Source of the DNA: Ampullimonas aquatilis
GTDB taxonomy: Bacteria > Pseudomonadota > Gammaproteobacteria > Burkholderiales > Burkholderiaceae_D
Reading direction: 5' to 3'
Length of the DNA stretch: 64,000 nucleotides
NCBI RefSeq assembly: GCF_049675895.1
Contig: NZ_CP183834.1
Location: 2,542,001-2,606,000 of the forward strand
Below the pieces are notes generated by a model that had not been told where the DNA came from, made no database searches, and saw only the letters and a program-made list of their open reading frames with translations. Position numbers and translations under genes: made by a program. This document shows, piece by piece, positions 35,163-44,609 of this stretch (position 1 is the stretch's first letter; the number at the start of each line of letters is the position of its first letter).

Positions 35163-36311
35163 TCAACACTGTGTTTTGGCGCATTCAGTCGCGTCATGTG
35201 TGGCGGTACGTTGTGGTGTAAAGCGACGGCTTTCACCATGACGCAGCACAAAAAACTGCTCACTGTTCATACCGGCTTTTGCCAGTGCCGCCGCCAAATC
35301 ACGGGGTGGCTGATCCAGCGGTTCGTCAGACAAGGCAAACGTGCCCCAATGGACGCCCACTGCCTGTCTGGCATGAATGTCCTGCATGACCTGCACCGCT
35401 TGCGCTGGAGTGACGTGTTGCGCATGCATAAACCATTCGGGCTCATAGGCGCCAATGGCAATCGCGGCCAGATCAAAACTGCCAAACCTGTTGCCGATAT
35501 CCTGGGTATCCTTGGAGTAACCCAAATCCCCCGAAAACCAGAAGCGAAAACTCGGATGTAGCACCGCCCAACCACCCCAGAGCGATTCATTGCGATCAAT
35601 CACCTCGCGGCTGGACCAATGTTGAACTGCGGTAAAGCCAATGGTGAGCGAATCAAACTGGGTCTGGTCATCCCAGTCCATTTCCTTGACTTGCGCGCCT
35701 GGCACATTGTCGGCAAACCAGCTCGCCAAGCCCAGTGGCACAAAAAATTGCGGGCCACCACCAGCCTGCTTCTGCAAAGCCTGTACCGAAGGCAAGTCAA
35801 GATGATCGTAATGATTATGAGAAATGAAGACCGCATCAATATGCGGCAATTGCGCCAGTGCAACACCCGGTGGCTGCCAGCGCCTGGGACCAATGAAAGA
35901 AACGGGTGATGAGCGCTCGGAAAAAATTGGATCAAACAATAAACGCTTGCCCGCCACCTGGTACAACACCGTGGCATGACCAATCCAGGTGAGCGCAATG
36001 GGCGCGGATGCTGACACAGTGTGTTGTACTGCTTGCAGTTCATCAGCTTGCACCGTTGGTATCTCAGCAGCAGGACTATTCAGCAAGGCCAGGTCTGGCG
36101 CTACCGGGCTTAAATCAAGCTCCGGCGGCGGTAACTTCTTGCCCAGCCGGTCCCACTGCCAACGCCAGAAACCGTCTCCCTGATAATCATGCGGGTAACG
36201 ATTTTGAAAGCCCTCACGCGTGTGATGCGGTTTGGCAGGATCGTAATAACGGCTGACTGCGGCACAGGCAGTCAGCACCACTACGGCCAGGGTAAAGCTC
36301 AGTTTTCTCAT
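35163..36311 (-). CDS. MBL-fold hydrolase lipoprotein (NAPE-PLD/UlaG-like)
   Basis: 382 residues. The N-terminus MRKLSFTLAVVVLTAC ends in a lipobox (Cys16). The metallo-beta-lactamase fold carries LTWIGHATVLYQ, VFISHNHYDHLDLPSV (HxHxDH metal motif), WFSGDLGYSKD and GVHWGTFALSDEPLD. This is the architecture of N-acyl-phosphatidylethanolamine phospholipase D-like proteins; the bacterial substrate is unsettled. The start codon overlaps the parC stop (ATGA), so it is translationally coupled to topoisomerase IV subunit A, an odd partnership. Confidence 0.9.
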   Translation of the reverse strand: MRKLSFTLAVVVLTACAAVSRYYDPAKPHHTREGFQNRYPHDYQGDGFWRWQWDRLGKKLPPPELDLSPVAPDLALLNSPAAEIPTVQADELQAVQHTVSASAPIALTWIGHATVLYQVAGKRLLFDPIFSERSSPVSFIGPRRWQPPGVALAQLPHIDAVFISHNHYDHLDLPSVQALQKQAGGGPQFFVPLGLASWFADNVPGAQVKEMDWDDQTQFDSLTIGFTAVQHWSSREVIDRNESLWGGWAVLHPSFRFWFSGDLGYSKDTQDIGNRFGSFDLAAIAIGAYEPEWFMHAQHVTPAQAVQVMQDIHARQAVGVHWGTFALSDEPLDQPPRDLAAALAKAGMNSEQFFVLRHGESRRFTPQRTATHDATECAKTQC

Positions 36312-38632
36312 AAGGCTTGCAGACGCACTTCTTTCAGTTTGGACTCAATCGGCTTGCCCTTGCGAGCACGCTTGCCCACATAGGCTTCCAACCCCACGCC
36401 ACCCAGTTCAACCTGCTGTGGTTTGGCTCCACGCCCAATGCCATCCAGCAGCAGCTTGCCCGTCAATGGACAAATATCCTGCAAGACTTCACCCGCTTCC
36501 AGATCCATCATGATCACACCTCGACCACCTGCACCCAGAGTTTTAAGCTCATCAATACCAAACACCAGCAAGCGACCATTGGCCGAGAAGCAGGCAATCC
36601 GCTTAGCCTCACCAATCACGCGCGGCATGAGCAGGGTTTCGCCTGCCTCAATGGTGATGAACTGCTTGCCCGCTTTGATACGGCTGGTCATATCGCTCAC
36701 TTTGGCAGCAAAACCATAGCCACCAGTATTGGCCAAAAGCAGCACTTGGTCAGCCGCACCCGCAAAACAATGGCCAATCTTGCCGCCCGATGGCAGATCA
36801 ATCAGCGTTGCGACAGGCACGCCATCACCCCGCGCTCCAGGTAAATTGGCGACCGGTACGCTATAAATTTTGCCGCTGTTCTGCTCACTCGCGCCAAAGG
36901 CCAAAAGCGTGTCGACAGTGCGACATTCAAAGGTTGCCTGCAAGGCATCACCGGCCTTGAAGGTGAACTGGGCGGCATCATGACCATGCCCCTGGCGCGC
37001 CCGTATCCAGCCCTTTTGCGAGAGGATGACGGTCACCGGTTCATCGATGATCTTCACTTCAACGACGGCTTTTTTCTCTTCCTGAATCAAGGTACGACGT
37101 GGGTCTTTTTCAAGCGAACCATACTGCTTGGCATCCGCTTCGATTTCCTTGATAATCAGTTTTTGCATGGCCTTGGCATTGGCCAGCAACTCTTCCAGCC
37201 CGGCTTTTTCCAGGCGTAAATCCTTCAGCTCCTGCTCCAGTTTGAAACCTTCCAGACGCGCCAGCTGACGTAAGCGAATTTCCAGAATATCCTCAGCCTG
37301 CCGGTCACTCAGATTGAAGGCTGCCATCAAGGCCTGCTTGGGATCATCGGATTCTCGAATAATGCGGATCACTTCATCAATATGCAAGAAGACGATCATC
37401 CGCCCTTCCAGAATATGAATCCGGTCATCCACTTTGCCGAGTCGATGACGCGTCCGGCGCGTCACCGTCACACGACGGAACTCAATCCATTCAGCAATTA
37501 TTTCTTTGAGATTTTTCTGGCAAGGCCGGCCATCAATACCAATCATCACCAGATTGATTGAAGCACTCGATTCCAGTGAGGTATGCGCCAACAAGGTGTG
37601 GATAAATTCCTGCTGATCAATCCGTGAACTCTTGGGTTCAAACACCAGCCGCACGGGCGCATCTTTGCCCGACTCGTCACGCACGGTATCCAGCAGACCC
37701 AAAATGGTTTGCTTGAGCTGTAACTGATCAGCCGAGAGCGATTTTTTGCCCAGCTTGATCTTGGGGTTGGTCAACTCCTCAATTTCTTCGAGCACTTTTT
37801 GGGAAGAACAATTGGGCGGCAGTTCAGTGACAATCAACTGCCACTGACCACGCGCCATATCTTCAATTTTCCAACGCGCGCGTACCTTGAGGCTGCCACG
37901 ACCCGACTCATAGGTTTCCAAAATATCTTTAGCTGGCGTGATGATCTGACCACCCCCTGGAAAATCAGGACCCGGCACATAGGCCAGCAAATCAGCCACG
38001 GTTAGTTCTGGCGTTTTGATGAGTGCCACCGCTGCTGCCGCGACCTCACGCAAATTATGGGGCGGAATTTCGGTTGCCAAGCCCACGGCAATGCCAGAGG
38101 CGCCATTCAAGAGCACCATTGGCAAACGTGCGGGCAAGAGCTTGGGTTCCTCGGTGGAGCCATCGTAATTGGGCTGAAAATCGACCGTACCCTGATCAAT
38201 TTCGTCCAGCAGGAGTTTGGCTATGGGCGTCAGACGTGCTTCGGTATACCGCATGGCAGCCGCGCCATCGCCATCCCGTGAGCCAAAGTTGCCTTGCCCG
38301 TCAATCAGCGGGTAGCGCAGCGAAAAATTCTGCGCCATCCGCACCAGCGCATCATAAACACTCTGATCACCGTGGGGATGCAGCTTACCCAATACATCAC
38401 CCACCACAGCAGCAGATTTACGCGGTTTGGCAGTATCGCCCAACCCCATCTCATTCATGGCGTACAAAATACGGCGCTGCACCGGTTTTTGGCCATCACA
38501 GACGTCAGGCAGTGCCCTGCCTTTGACGACAGAAATGGCGTAATCGAGATAAGCGCGTTCGGCGTAATCGCCCAAAGTCAGGGTTTCACCCTGCTGATCA
38601 GGCTGTTCAAAAAGTGTGTTTTGGCTATTCAT
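36308..38632 (-). CDS. parC: DNA topoisomerase IV subunit A
   Basis: 774 residues. Cleaves and reseals DNA to unlink daughter chromosomes, with ParE (not in the window). Catalytic Tyr129 in AAAMRYTEARLT; breakage-reunion domain start YLDYAISVVKGRALPDVCDG; six-bladed C-terminal domain with degenerate repeats. At the quinolone-contact site the sequence is HPHGDQSVYDALVRMA, with Gln where E. coli ParC has Ser80 and Asp where it has Glu84. Length slightly above E. coli (752). ATGA overlap with the MBL lipoprotein downstream. Confidence 0.95.
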   Translation of the reverse strand: MNSQNTLFEQPDQQGETLTLGDYAERAYLDYAISVVKGRALPDVCDGQKPVQRRILYAMNEMGLGDTAKPRKSAAVVGDVLGKLHPHGDQSVYDALVRMAQNFSLRYPLIDGQGNFGSRDGDGAAAMRYTEARLTPIAKLLLDEIDQGTVDFQPNYDGSTEEPKLLPARLPMVLLNGASGIAVGLATEIPPHNLREVAAAAVALIKTPELTVADLLAYVPGPDFPGGGQIITPAKDILETYESGRGSLKVRARWKIEDMARGQWQLIVTELPPNCSSQKVLEEIEELTNPKIKLGKKSLSADQLQLKQTILGLLDTVRDESGKDAPVRLVFEPKSSRIDQQEFIHTLLAHTSLESSASINLVMIGIDGRPCQKNLKEIIAEWIEFRRVTVTRRTRHRLGKVDDRIHILEGRMIVFLHIDEVIRIIRESDDPKQALMAAFNLSDRQAEDILEIRLRQLARLEGFKLEQELKDLRLEKAGLEELLANAKAMQKLIIKEIEADAKQYGSLEKDPRRTLIQEEKKAVVEVKIIDEPVTVILSQKGWIRARQGHGHDAAQFTFKAGDALQATFECRTVDTLLAFGASEQNSGKIYSVPVANLPGARGDGVPVATLIDLPSGGKIGHCFAGAADQVLLLANTGGYGFAAKVSDMTSRIKAGKQFITIEAGETLLMPRVIGEAKRIACFSANGRLLVFGIDELKTLGAGGRGVIMMDLEAGEVLQDICPLTGKLLLDGIGRGAKPQQVELGGVGLEAYVGKRARKGKPIESKLKEVRLQAL

Positions 38633-38807
38633 GCTTAAAATTTGGTGAAATGCCGGTAAAAAAGCGAGTTAAAACAGTTTTACTGTGCTTTTTTATCACG
38701 GCCTTTCAAGGAAACATCAGGATAATAGGGTTGTCTGAAAATCATTGTGCGATGCATTTTAATGGCTTAAGCGCCAATGTCTTTTTTTCGTCATTCTTAA
38801 AACGGTT

Positions 38808-40475
38808 ATGTCATTGAACTCCACTGTACCTGCTGAGCTGCAACCCATTTTTAAAAATCTGGCTGCCAAGGCGCTTGAACTCAAGCAGTTTGACCTGAAA
38901 ACTGCGCTTTGTTCAGCGACTGCGACACAACGTGTGGCCGACTTTTCACTGGCAGCCGCCGGTATTCATATCGATTACTCAAAAAACCTGCTCGATCAGC
39001 CGACCCTTGATCTGCTGCTCGAATGGTTGCGCTTGAGTGGCCTCGCAGAAAAACGGCAAGCCATGTTTTCTGGCGCCAGGATCAACCATACCGAGCAGCG
39101 CAGTGTACTGCATATCGCCTTGCGCGCTCCGGCTGACAGCACAATTCTGGTTGATGGTAAAAATGTCATGCCTGAGGTCAGCGCAGTACTGGAACATATG
39201 TATGCCTTTGCAGAAAAAGTTCGCAATGGCGAATGGCTGGGCAGCACCGGCAAACGCATCACCCATATTGTAAACATTGGCATTGGCGGCTCCGACCTTG
39301 GTCCTGCCATGGCTTCGCAGGCCTTACATGCTTACCAGCATCCTGAGTTGCAAGTGCATTTTGTTTCCAACGTGGACGGTGCCGATCTCTATGAAACACT
39401 GCAATTACTGCCCGTTGAGCAAACGCTGTTTGTGATTTGCTCCAAGACATTCAAAACGCTTGAAACCATGACCAATGCGCATATCGCCCGCAACTGGGCC
39501 ATGCGTGAACTGGGCGATGCCAATAAGCTGAAACAGCATTTTGTGGCCGTTTCCACCAATCAGCAGGCGGTGACAGATTTTGGGATTGATCCCAACAATA
39601 TGTTCCCGTTTTGGGATTGGGTTGGTGGTCGTTATTCGGTATGGTCAGCAGTTGGTTTATCTTTGTTGCTGCAGATTGGCAAAGACCATTTTGCGCAGTT
39701 CCTGGCCGGTGCCCATGCGATGGATCAACATTTTCTGACAGCACCACTCAAGGCCAATGCACCTTGTTTGCTGGCAGTGATTGGCGCCTGGTATAACAAC
39801 TTCATGAATGCTCAGGCACTCAATATCGCACCTTATGCGCATGGCCTGCGTCGCTTTGCCGCCTATTTGCAGCAACTCGACATGGAAAGTAATGGCAAAC
39901 AAATTCAGGCTGACGGTACGCCTGTCGGCATGGCCACTTCACCCATCATTTGGGGTGAGGCTGGCACCAATGGCCAGCATGCCTACTTTCAGTGCCTGCA
40001 TCAAGGCACCCACCTTATTCCCATTGACTTCATTGCCGCACTCAAGCCTTCTTACCCACTCCTTGATTCGCATCAGAAATTACTGGCCAATTGTTTTGCA
40101 CAAAGCAAGGCACTGGCTTTTGGTAAAACTCACGCGGAAGTCATGAAAGAGTTGCGCATGCAGGGCATGCCTGAAGAACAGGCACTTGAGCTGGCACCGC
40201 ATAAATGCTTCCCGGGTAATCGGCCATCAACAACATTACTTTTGGATCAGCTTGACCCTTACCACTTGGGTGCATTGATTGCCCTTTATGAGCACAAGGT
40301 GTTTGTGCAAGGCGTGTTGTGGAATCTGAATTCCTTTGACCAATGGGGTGTTGAACTGGGCAAAGTATTGGCGGTGGAAATTGAACAAGCATTCCATCAG
40401 GATCAACCAGATAATCTGGATGCTTCTACTGCGCAGATGGTCAAACTCTATCAACGAGCCTCCCAAGCCAGCTAG
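38808..40475 (+). CDS. pgi: Glucose-6-phosphate isomerase
   Basis: 555 residues. Interconverts glucose 6-phosphate and fructose 6-phosphate. Signatures: VNIGIGGSDLGPAMASQAL, CSKTFKTLETMTNA (phosphate loop), WDWVGGRYSVWSAVG (PGI signature 1 region), GEAGTNGQHAYFQCLHQGT with the catalytic Glu and His, and GVELGKVLAVEIEQA with the C-terminal Lys. Monocistronic; divergent from parC and convergent with ybbA, whose stop lies six bases away. No clear Shine-Dalgarno. Confidence 0.96.
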   Translation: MSLNSTVPAELQPIFKNLAAKALELKQFDLKTALCSATATQRVADFSLAAAGIHIDYSKNLLDQPTLDLLLEWLRLSGLAEKRQAMFSGARINHTEQRSVLHIALRAPADSTILVDGKNVMPEVSAVLEHMYAFAEKVRNGEWLGSTGKRITHIVNIGIGGSDLGPAMASQALHAYQHPELQVHFVSNVDGADLYETLQLLPVEQTLFVICSKTFKTLETMTNAHIARNWAMRELGDANKLKQHFVAVSTNQQAVTDFGIDPNNMFPFWDWVGGRYSVWSAVGLSLLLQIGKDHFAQFLAGAHAMDQHFLTAPLKANAPCLLAVIGAWYNNFMNAQALNIAPYAHGLRRFAAYLQQLDMESNGKQIQADGTPVGMATSPIIWGEAGTNGQHAYFQCLHQGTHLIPIDFIAALKPSYPLLDSHQKLLANCFAQSKALAFGKTHAEVMKELRMQGMPEEQALELAPHKCFPGNRPSTTLLLDQLDPYHLGALIALYEHKVFVQGVLWNLNSFDQWGVELGKVLAVEIEQAFHQDQPDNLDASTAQMVKLYQRASQAS

Positions 40476-40480
40476 CTTGA

Positions 40481-41188
40481 TCAGCTGGCTCTCTCAACTC
40501 TCAATTGTGTCTCGACATTGAGAACATCCTGCTCGATTTGTCCAGCATGAATTGTGATTACTCGCTGGCATTGCTTGGCCACCGCAGGATCATGCGTCAC
40601 CAAGATAAGCGTCGCACCAGACTGGCGGTTGAGCGCCAACATGAGCGACATAATACGTGCACCAGTAGCCGGATCCAGGCTGCCAGTTGGCTCGTCAGCC
40701 AACAATAATTTAGGTCGACAGATAAAGGCGCGTGCCAGTGCAACACGCTGCTGCTCACCACCTGACAGTGATGACGGATATTGATTCAAGCGCTCGCCAA
40801 GCCCCACCTCTTGCAACATCCGGATTGCTCGCCCACGGGCATCATCAAAATCCTGCTTTAATTCCAGCGGCAGCAATACATTTTCCAAAGCAGTCAGATG
40901 AGGTAATAATTGAAACGACTGAAAGACAAAGCCAATCTGTTCGGCACGAAATAAAGCGCGCGCATCTTCGTTCATACCAAAAAGTTGCTGTTGATTGATA
41001 CTGACTGAGCCAGAGGTGGGAACATCCAGCCCAGCCAGTAATCCTAGCAAGGTTGATTTACCTGAACCAGAAACACCAACCAGCGCCACAGTTTGTCCCT
41101 GCTCGACCTTAAACGATATATTCTTCAAGATGACCAGATCACCTGAAGAATCCGTCACCACTTTATTAAGACCTATTACCTCAATCAT
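40481..41188 (-). CDS. ABC transporter ATP-binding protein, YbbA/LolD type
   Basis: 235 residues from MIEVIGLNKVV. Complete ABC ATPase: Walker A GVSGSGKST, Q-loop FVFQSFQLLPHL, signature LSGGEQQRVALARA, Walker B LLLADEPTGSLD and the switch His in LVTHD. The sequence belongs to the MacB/LolD/YbbA group, whose partners are FtsX-like permeases; the permease gene is not visible here. In E. coli, ybbA is divergent from tesA, and the same arrangement is conserved here, so YbbA is the likely identity. Its start codon overlaps that of the esterase gene on the other strand. Confidence 0.9.
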   Translation of the reverse strand: MIEVIGLNKVVTDSSGDLVILKNISFKVEQGQTVALVGVSGSGKSTLLGLLAGLDVPTSGSVSINQQQLFGMNEDARALFRAEQIGFVFQSFQLLPHLTALENVLLPLELKQDFDDARGRAIRMLQEVGLGERLNQYPSSLSGGEQQRVALARAFICRPKLLLADEPTGSLDPATGARIMSLMLALNRQSGATLILVTHDPAVAKQCQRVITIHAGQIEQDVLNVETQLRVERAS

Positions 41189-41888
41189 GAAAACCACTCT
41201 GAAAAGATTGTTTGATCAATTTGCCAAACATACCATCTTAAGGCTGAGCAAGGTTGGCAAAAGTTCCACACGATATATCAGTTTAGTCAGAGTCGGAGTA
41301 TGTGCACTGCTATTGAGTCTATCAAGCGTTGTCACAGCCAAGCCCGATATCATTTTGGTACTGGGTGACAGTCTGTCAGCTGAATATGGTTTACAACGCA
41401 ACACTGGTTGGGTAGAAAAGATGCGGCAAGCCTTGAATCAATCACGCCCCGGCACACAGATTATCAACGCCAGTATCAGCGGTGATACCACATCAGGTGG
41501 TTTGACACGCCTACCTGCTCTGCTGCAACAGCATCAACCAAGCTGGGTCATTTTAGAGTTAGGTGCCAATGATGGGCTACGCGGTTTTTCTATCGTAAAC
41601 ATTGAGCAGAATCTTGATCGACTGATACAGACCAGCCTGCAAAACAAAGCCAAAGTATTGGTGATAGGAATGCGGATTCCCCCCAATTATGGGCAGACTT
41701 ATAGTGAACAGTTTTTTCAGTTATTTAAGACCGCCGCACAGCGTCATAAAGCTGCTTATGTAAGTTTTTTGCTAGAAGGAGTAATCGACCATCCTGACTG
41801 GTTTCAGCAGGATCATATTCATCCGACCGAACAAGCTCAGGAAACCATCATGAAGAATGTGTATAACGTCTGGCTCAAGCAAAAATAA
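41187..41888 (+). CDS. tesA: TesA-type esterase/lysophospholipase (SGNH hydrolase)
   Basis: 233 residues from ATG 41187. The secretion signal is VCALLLSLSSVVTA. SGNH blocks: block I ILVLGDSLSAEYG (nucleophile Ser), block II Gly in SISGDTTSGG, block III LELGANDGLRG (Asn), block V DHIHPTEQAQ (Asp and His). The family comprises periplasmic thioesterase I/arylesterase/lysophospholipase L1. The N-terminus before the hydrophobic segment is unusually long (about 38 residues), so a later start (for example TTG 41208) is possible. Divergent from ybbA with overlapping start codons. Confidence 0.92.
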   Translation: MKTTLKRLFDQFAKHTILRLSKVGKSSTRYISLVRVGVCALLLSLSSVVTAKPDIILVLGDSLSAEYGLQRNTGWVEKMRQALNQSRPGTQIINASISGDTTSGGLTRLPALLQQHQPSWVILELGANDGLRGFSIVNIEQNLDRLIQTSLQNKAKVLVIGMRIPPNYGQTYSEQFFQLFKTAAQRHKAAYVSFLLEGVIDHPDWFQQDHIHPTEQAQETIMKNVYNVWLKQK

Positions 41889-41907
41889 TGTTCAAGCCAG
41901 CGTTAAA

Positions 41908-43833
41908 TCAAGAGGCCGCTTTTTCAGCCTTGAATTCTTGGAGCTTTTGTACTTTGGCTCGCTCCGACAACAAGCGTAGATAGGCTTCATTTTCAGCTTG
42001 TGCCTGTTCACGGTTGTAGGTGCTGGCAGCTGATTTTACAGTGGCTGGATCAAGCTTCTCTGGCAAGCTGATTTTGCCAATTCGATAAATGACATAGCCT
42101 TTACCAGGTTCATCTACCCCTACATAAGCAGGCAGCTTGTCGACATTGGTTGAAAAAAGTCGCTCACTGGCCAGCTTGCCCAATTCGGTGGCATTGGCTC
42201 TTGTCAGCTTCTTGACTTCGGAAAAACCAGCTACATTATCAGTCGCCTTCAATTCTTCAAGCTTAACTGTACCGGCTTTGGCTGCGGCATCAACGGCTGC
42301 CTGCTCAAGTAGTTTTTGTTTAATTTGCACAGTCACTTCTGACAAAGGTCTGGCAACCGATGGACTATAGTCAGTCACATGTACTGCCAACAAGGTATTG
42401 GGTGCTACTTCAATAGCCTCGCTATTGCGTTTGTTTTTGGCGACTTCATCCGTAAAGAGTGCCTTGAGAACCTTATCATTTTTCAAATAAGGAAGCGCAG
42501 TAGATGCATCTGGCTGCCGATGTAGATTACTGGTTGACTCAATCTTCAATCCAAGTTTTGTAGCAACCGGTTCTAGCGAATCACTCTGCTCATAGACGGT
42601 ATTGGAAAAGGTTTCAGCAGCTTCGGCATATTTTTGTGAAGCGAGCTGTTTTTTGACTTCACGCTCAATGCTAGGACGAACCTCGTCAAACTTTTTGATT
42701 GCAGCAGGCTTGATACTTGTCACTTTGATGATGTGATAACCAAACTGAGTTTTAATAGGTTCGCCGATTTGGTTCTCATTCAATTTGAAAGTCATCTCAT
42801 CAAAAGTAGGACCGCCGATTGAACCTTTAATAATGACACCCAGATCACCCCCCTTGCTTGCCGACCCAGTATCTTGTGATTCTTTTTTTGCCAACGCCTC
42901 ATACTCACCAGGATTTTTTTGCAGCTTGCTAAAAACAGCATCGGCCTTGGCCTTCGCATCAGCCCAATCTTTATCAGTGCCACCTTCCTTTACTGATAAT
43001 AAAATATGACTTGCTCTGCGCTCTTCGTCAGCCTGATAACGACTTTTATTATTTTCGTAATACTCTTTTAAAGCTTCTTCATTGACGGTCAAAGAGGCTG
43101 CAATTGAATCCAATGACAAAACAACATATTGCGCATTGACCGATTCTTTAGTCATATAAGCCATCTTGTTTGACTCATATTCTTTGTCTATGGCAGACTG
43201 ATCAACTGAAACTTTGGTCAGATAATCAGTCATTGGAAATTGCATAGCACGTGTCTCATACTCAAGCTGATTCAATCGCGCCAAAGCATTGCCAATTTGT
43301 TTAGCCTGCAAAGCCGTCATCCCTACAGTGGACGACACTTGTTGCAGAATCAATTCGCGTCGAACACCGACTTCAAACTGCTCAATCGTTTGCCCTTGTC
43401 CGGCCAACATCGCCTTAAAGGCATCCAGATCAAAGGTGCCATCAGGTTTCTTGAGGCCTTGAACTGCAGGAATAGTCTGAATGCTTTCGACCAGATATTT
43501 ATCTGAAACTGCCAAGTTGGCTTTATTGGCGGCTGCGATCACTACATTTTGTTTGATCAAACCTTCCAGTACCGCTTGTTTGACTTCAGGCTTATCAAAG
43601 AAAGCCGCATCAAAAGAAGCCCCCATCATCTGCCTGGAACGCTCTAGTTGGTCGCGATAAGCTTGCTCAAACATTTGCTTACTGAGACGCTGACCATCCA
43701 CTTCGGCAACATCATCTGACTTGCCCATAAAACGTGAATAGCTTTCTACACCCAGAAATACAAAAGATGGAAAGATGAGCAGCAATAGCAACAGCTGCAT
43801 GAGGCGCTGATGGGTGCGGATGAAATCAAACAT
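41908..43833 (-). CDS. ppiD: Periplasmic chaperone/peptidyl-prolyl isomerase PpiD
   Basis: 641 residues from MFDFIRTHQRLMQ. One N-terminal membrane anchor (LLLLLLIFPSFVFLGVESYS), a SurA-like N-terminal chaperone region (residues about 40-240), one parvulin domain (RRASHILLSVKEGGTDKDWA to FGYHIIKVTSIKP, residues about 265-365) and a long C-terminal region resembling a second SurA-like lobe. It assists folding of proteins leaving the Sec translocon. In E. coli it also follows the clp-lon-hup block, as here, where two tRNAs intervene. No strong Shine-Dalgarno before the chosen ATG. Confidence 0.94.
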   Translation of the reverse strand: MFDFIRTHQRLMQLLLLLLIFPSFVFLGVESYSRFMGKSDDVAEVDGQRLSKQMFEQAYRDQLERSRQMMGASFDAAFFDKPEVKQAVLEGLIKQNVVIAAANKANLAVSDKYLVESIQTIPAVQGLKKPDGTFDLDAFKAMLAGQGQTIEQFEVGVRRELILQQVSSTVGMTALQAKQIGNALARLNQLEYETRAMQFPMTDYLTKVSVDQSAIDKEYESNKMAYMTKESVNAQYVVLSLDSIAASLTVNEEALKEYYENNKSRYQADEERRASHILLSVKEGGTDKDWADAKAKADAVFSKLQKNPGEYEALAKKESQDTGSASKGGDLGVIIKGSIGGPTFDEMTFKLNENQIGEPIKTQFGYHIIKVTSIKPAAIKKFDEVRPSIEREVKKQLASQKYAEAAETFSNTVYEQSDSLEPVATKLGLKIESTSNLHRQPDASTALPYLKNDKVLKALFTDEVAKNKRNSEAIEVAPNTLLAVHVTDYSPSVARPLSEVTVQIKQKLLEQAAVDAAAKAGTVKLEELKATDNVAGFSEVKKLTRANATELGKLASERLFSTNVDKLPAYVGVDEPGKGYVIYRIGKISLPEKLDPATVKSAASTYNREQAQAENEAYLRLLSERAKVQKLQEFKAEKAAS

Positions 43834-43881
43834 AGGAATTTGAAAGAGAGGAATGTATGAAGAATCGAAACAGTCCAACAA

Positions 43882-43908
43882 AAAAGGGCGAACTATGTTC
43901 GCCCTTGG
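43882..43908 (-). terminator. Terminator after the tRNA-Val/tRNA-Asp pair
   Basis: Perfect 10-bp stem AAGGGCGAAC / GTTCGCCCTT with a TAT loop and T-run on the minus strand. Confidence 0.9.
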
Positions 43909-43913
43909 GATTT

Positions 43914-43990
43914 TGGCGGAGCGGACGGGGCTCGAACCCGCGACCCCCGGCGTGACAGGCCGGTATTCTAACCAACTGAACTACCACTCC
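43914..43990 (-). tRNA. tRNA-Asp (anticodon GTC)
   Basis: Minus strand: acceptor GGAGTGG / CCGCTCC with discriminator G and encoded CCA, D-arm GTTCAGTTGGTTAGAAT, anticodon loop CTGTCAC, T-arm GGGTTCGAGCCCC. Nearly identical to the E. coli tRNA-Asp layout. Confidence 0.96.
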
Positions 43991-44012
43991 ATTGTACTGC
44001 TGCAATCATTGC

Positions 44013-44088
44013 TGGTGGGTGCTGAGAGGCTCGAACTCCCGACCTACGCCTTGTAAGGGCGCCGCTCTACCAACTGAGCTAAGCACCC
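44013..44088 (-). tRNA. tRNA-Val (anticodon TAC)
   Basis: Minus strand: acceptor GGGTGCT / AGCACCC with encoded CCA, D-arm AGCTCAGTTGGTAGAGC, anticodon loop CTTACAA, T-arm GGAGTTCGAGCCTC. 22 bases from tRNA-Asp, so co-transcribed. Confidence 0.96.
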
Positions 44089-44161
44089 AACAAATCATGC
44101 TTGATTGACTGTCACATCAATCTCGAAAGAACGCTACTATAACAGGTTTTTTTAAAAAAAA

Positions 44162-44434
44162 CTAGTTCAGAGCGTCTTTTAGTGCTTTACCAGGACGGAA
44201 TTTTGGAACTTTTGCTGCTTTGATTTTAATGCTATCACCAGTACGTGGATTGCGGCCAGTACGAGCTGCACGTTTGGTCACAGAGAAAGTACCAAAACCA
44301 ACCAGAGTTACACTGTTACCCTTTTTCAAGGTTGTTTTAACTGCGGAGATAATGGAATCCAATGCGCGACCTGCCGCAGCTTTGGAAATCTCGGCAGACT
44401 CAGCAATATGATCAATCAATTCGGTTTTATTCAC
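44162..44434 (-). CDS. hupB: Nucleoid protein HU
   Basis: 90 residues, the normal HU length: MNKTELIDHIAESAEISKAA, then the beta-arm region VTLVGFGTFSVTKRAARTGRNPRTG and KAAKVPKFRPGKALKDALN. The dimer bends and compacts DNA without sequence specificity. The start codon is GTG, preceded by AAGGGGG seven bases away. Between lon (upstream) and the tRNA pair (downstream) on the same strand, as in many betaproteobacteria. Confidence 0.96.
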   Translation of the reverse strand: MNKTELIDHIAESAEISKAAAGRALDSIISAVKTTLKKGNSVTLVGFGTFSVTKRAARTGRNPRTGDSIKIKAAKVPKFRPGKALKDALN

Positions 44435-44609
44435 AAAAGCCCCCTTAAGGTAGAAGAATCAGCATTTACAGTGACAACACACCATGTTGACCTGCAGCCA
44501 GTATTAGACAGGCCACAAAGTCAGGTGTCAAGCGGTTTTCAAGACATTTCTGCCTTGTAAGCCGCTATTTTTCTATGTGTCACATTAGTACTTTCCCTCA
44601 ATTGGTACT

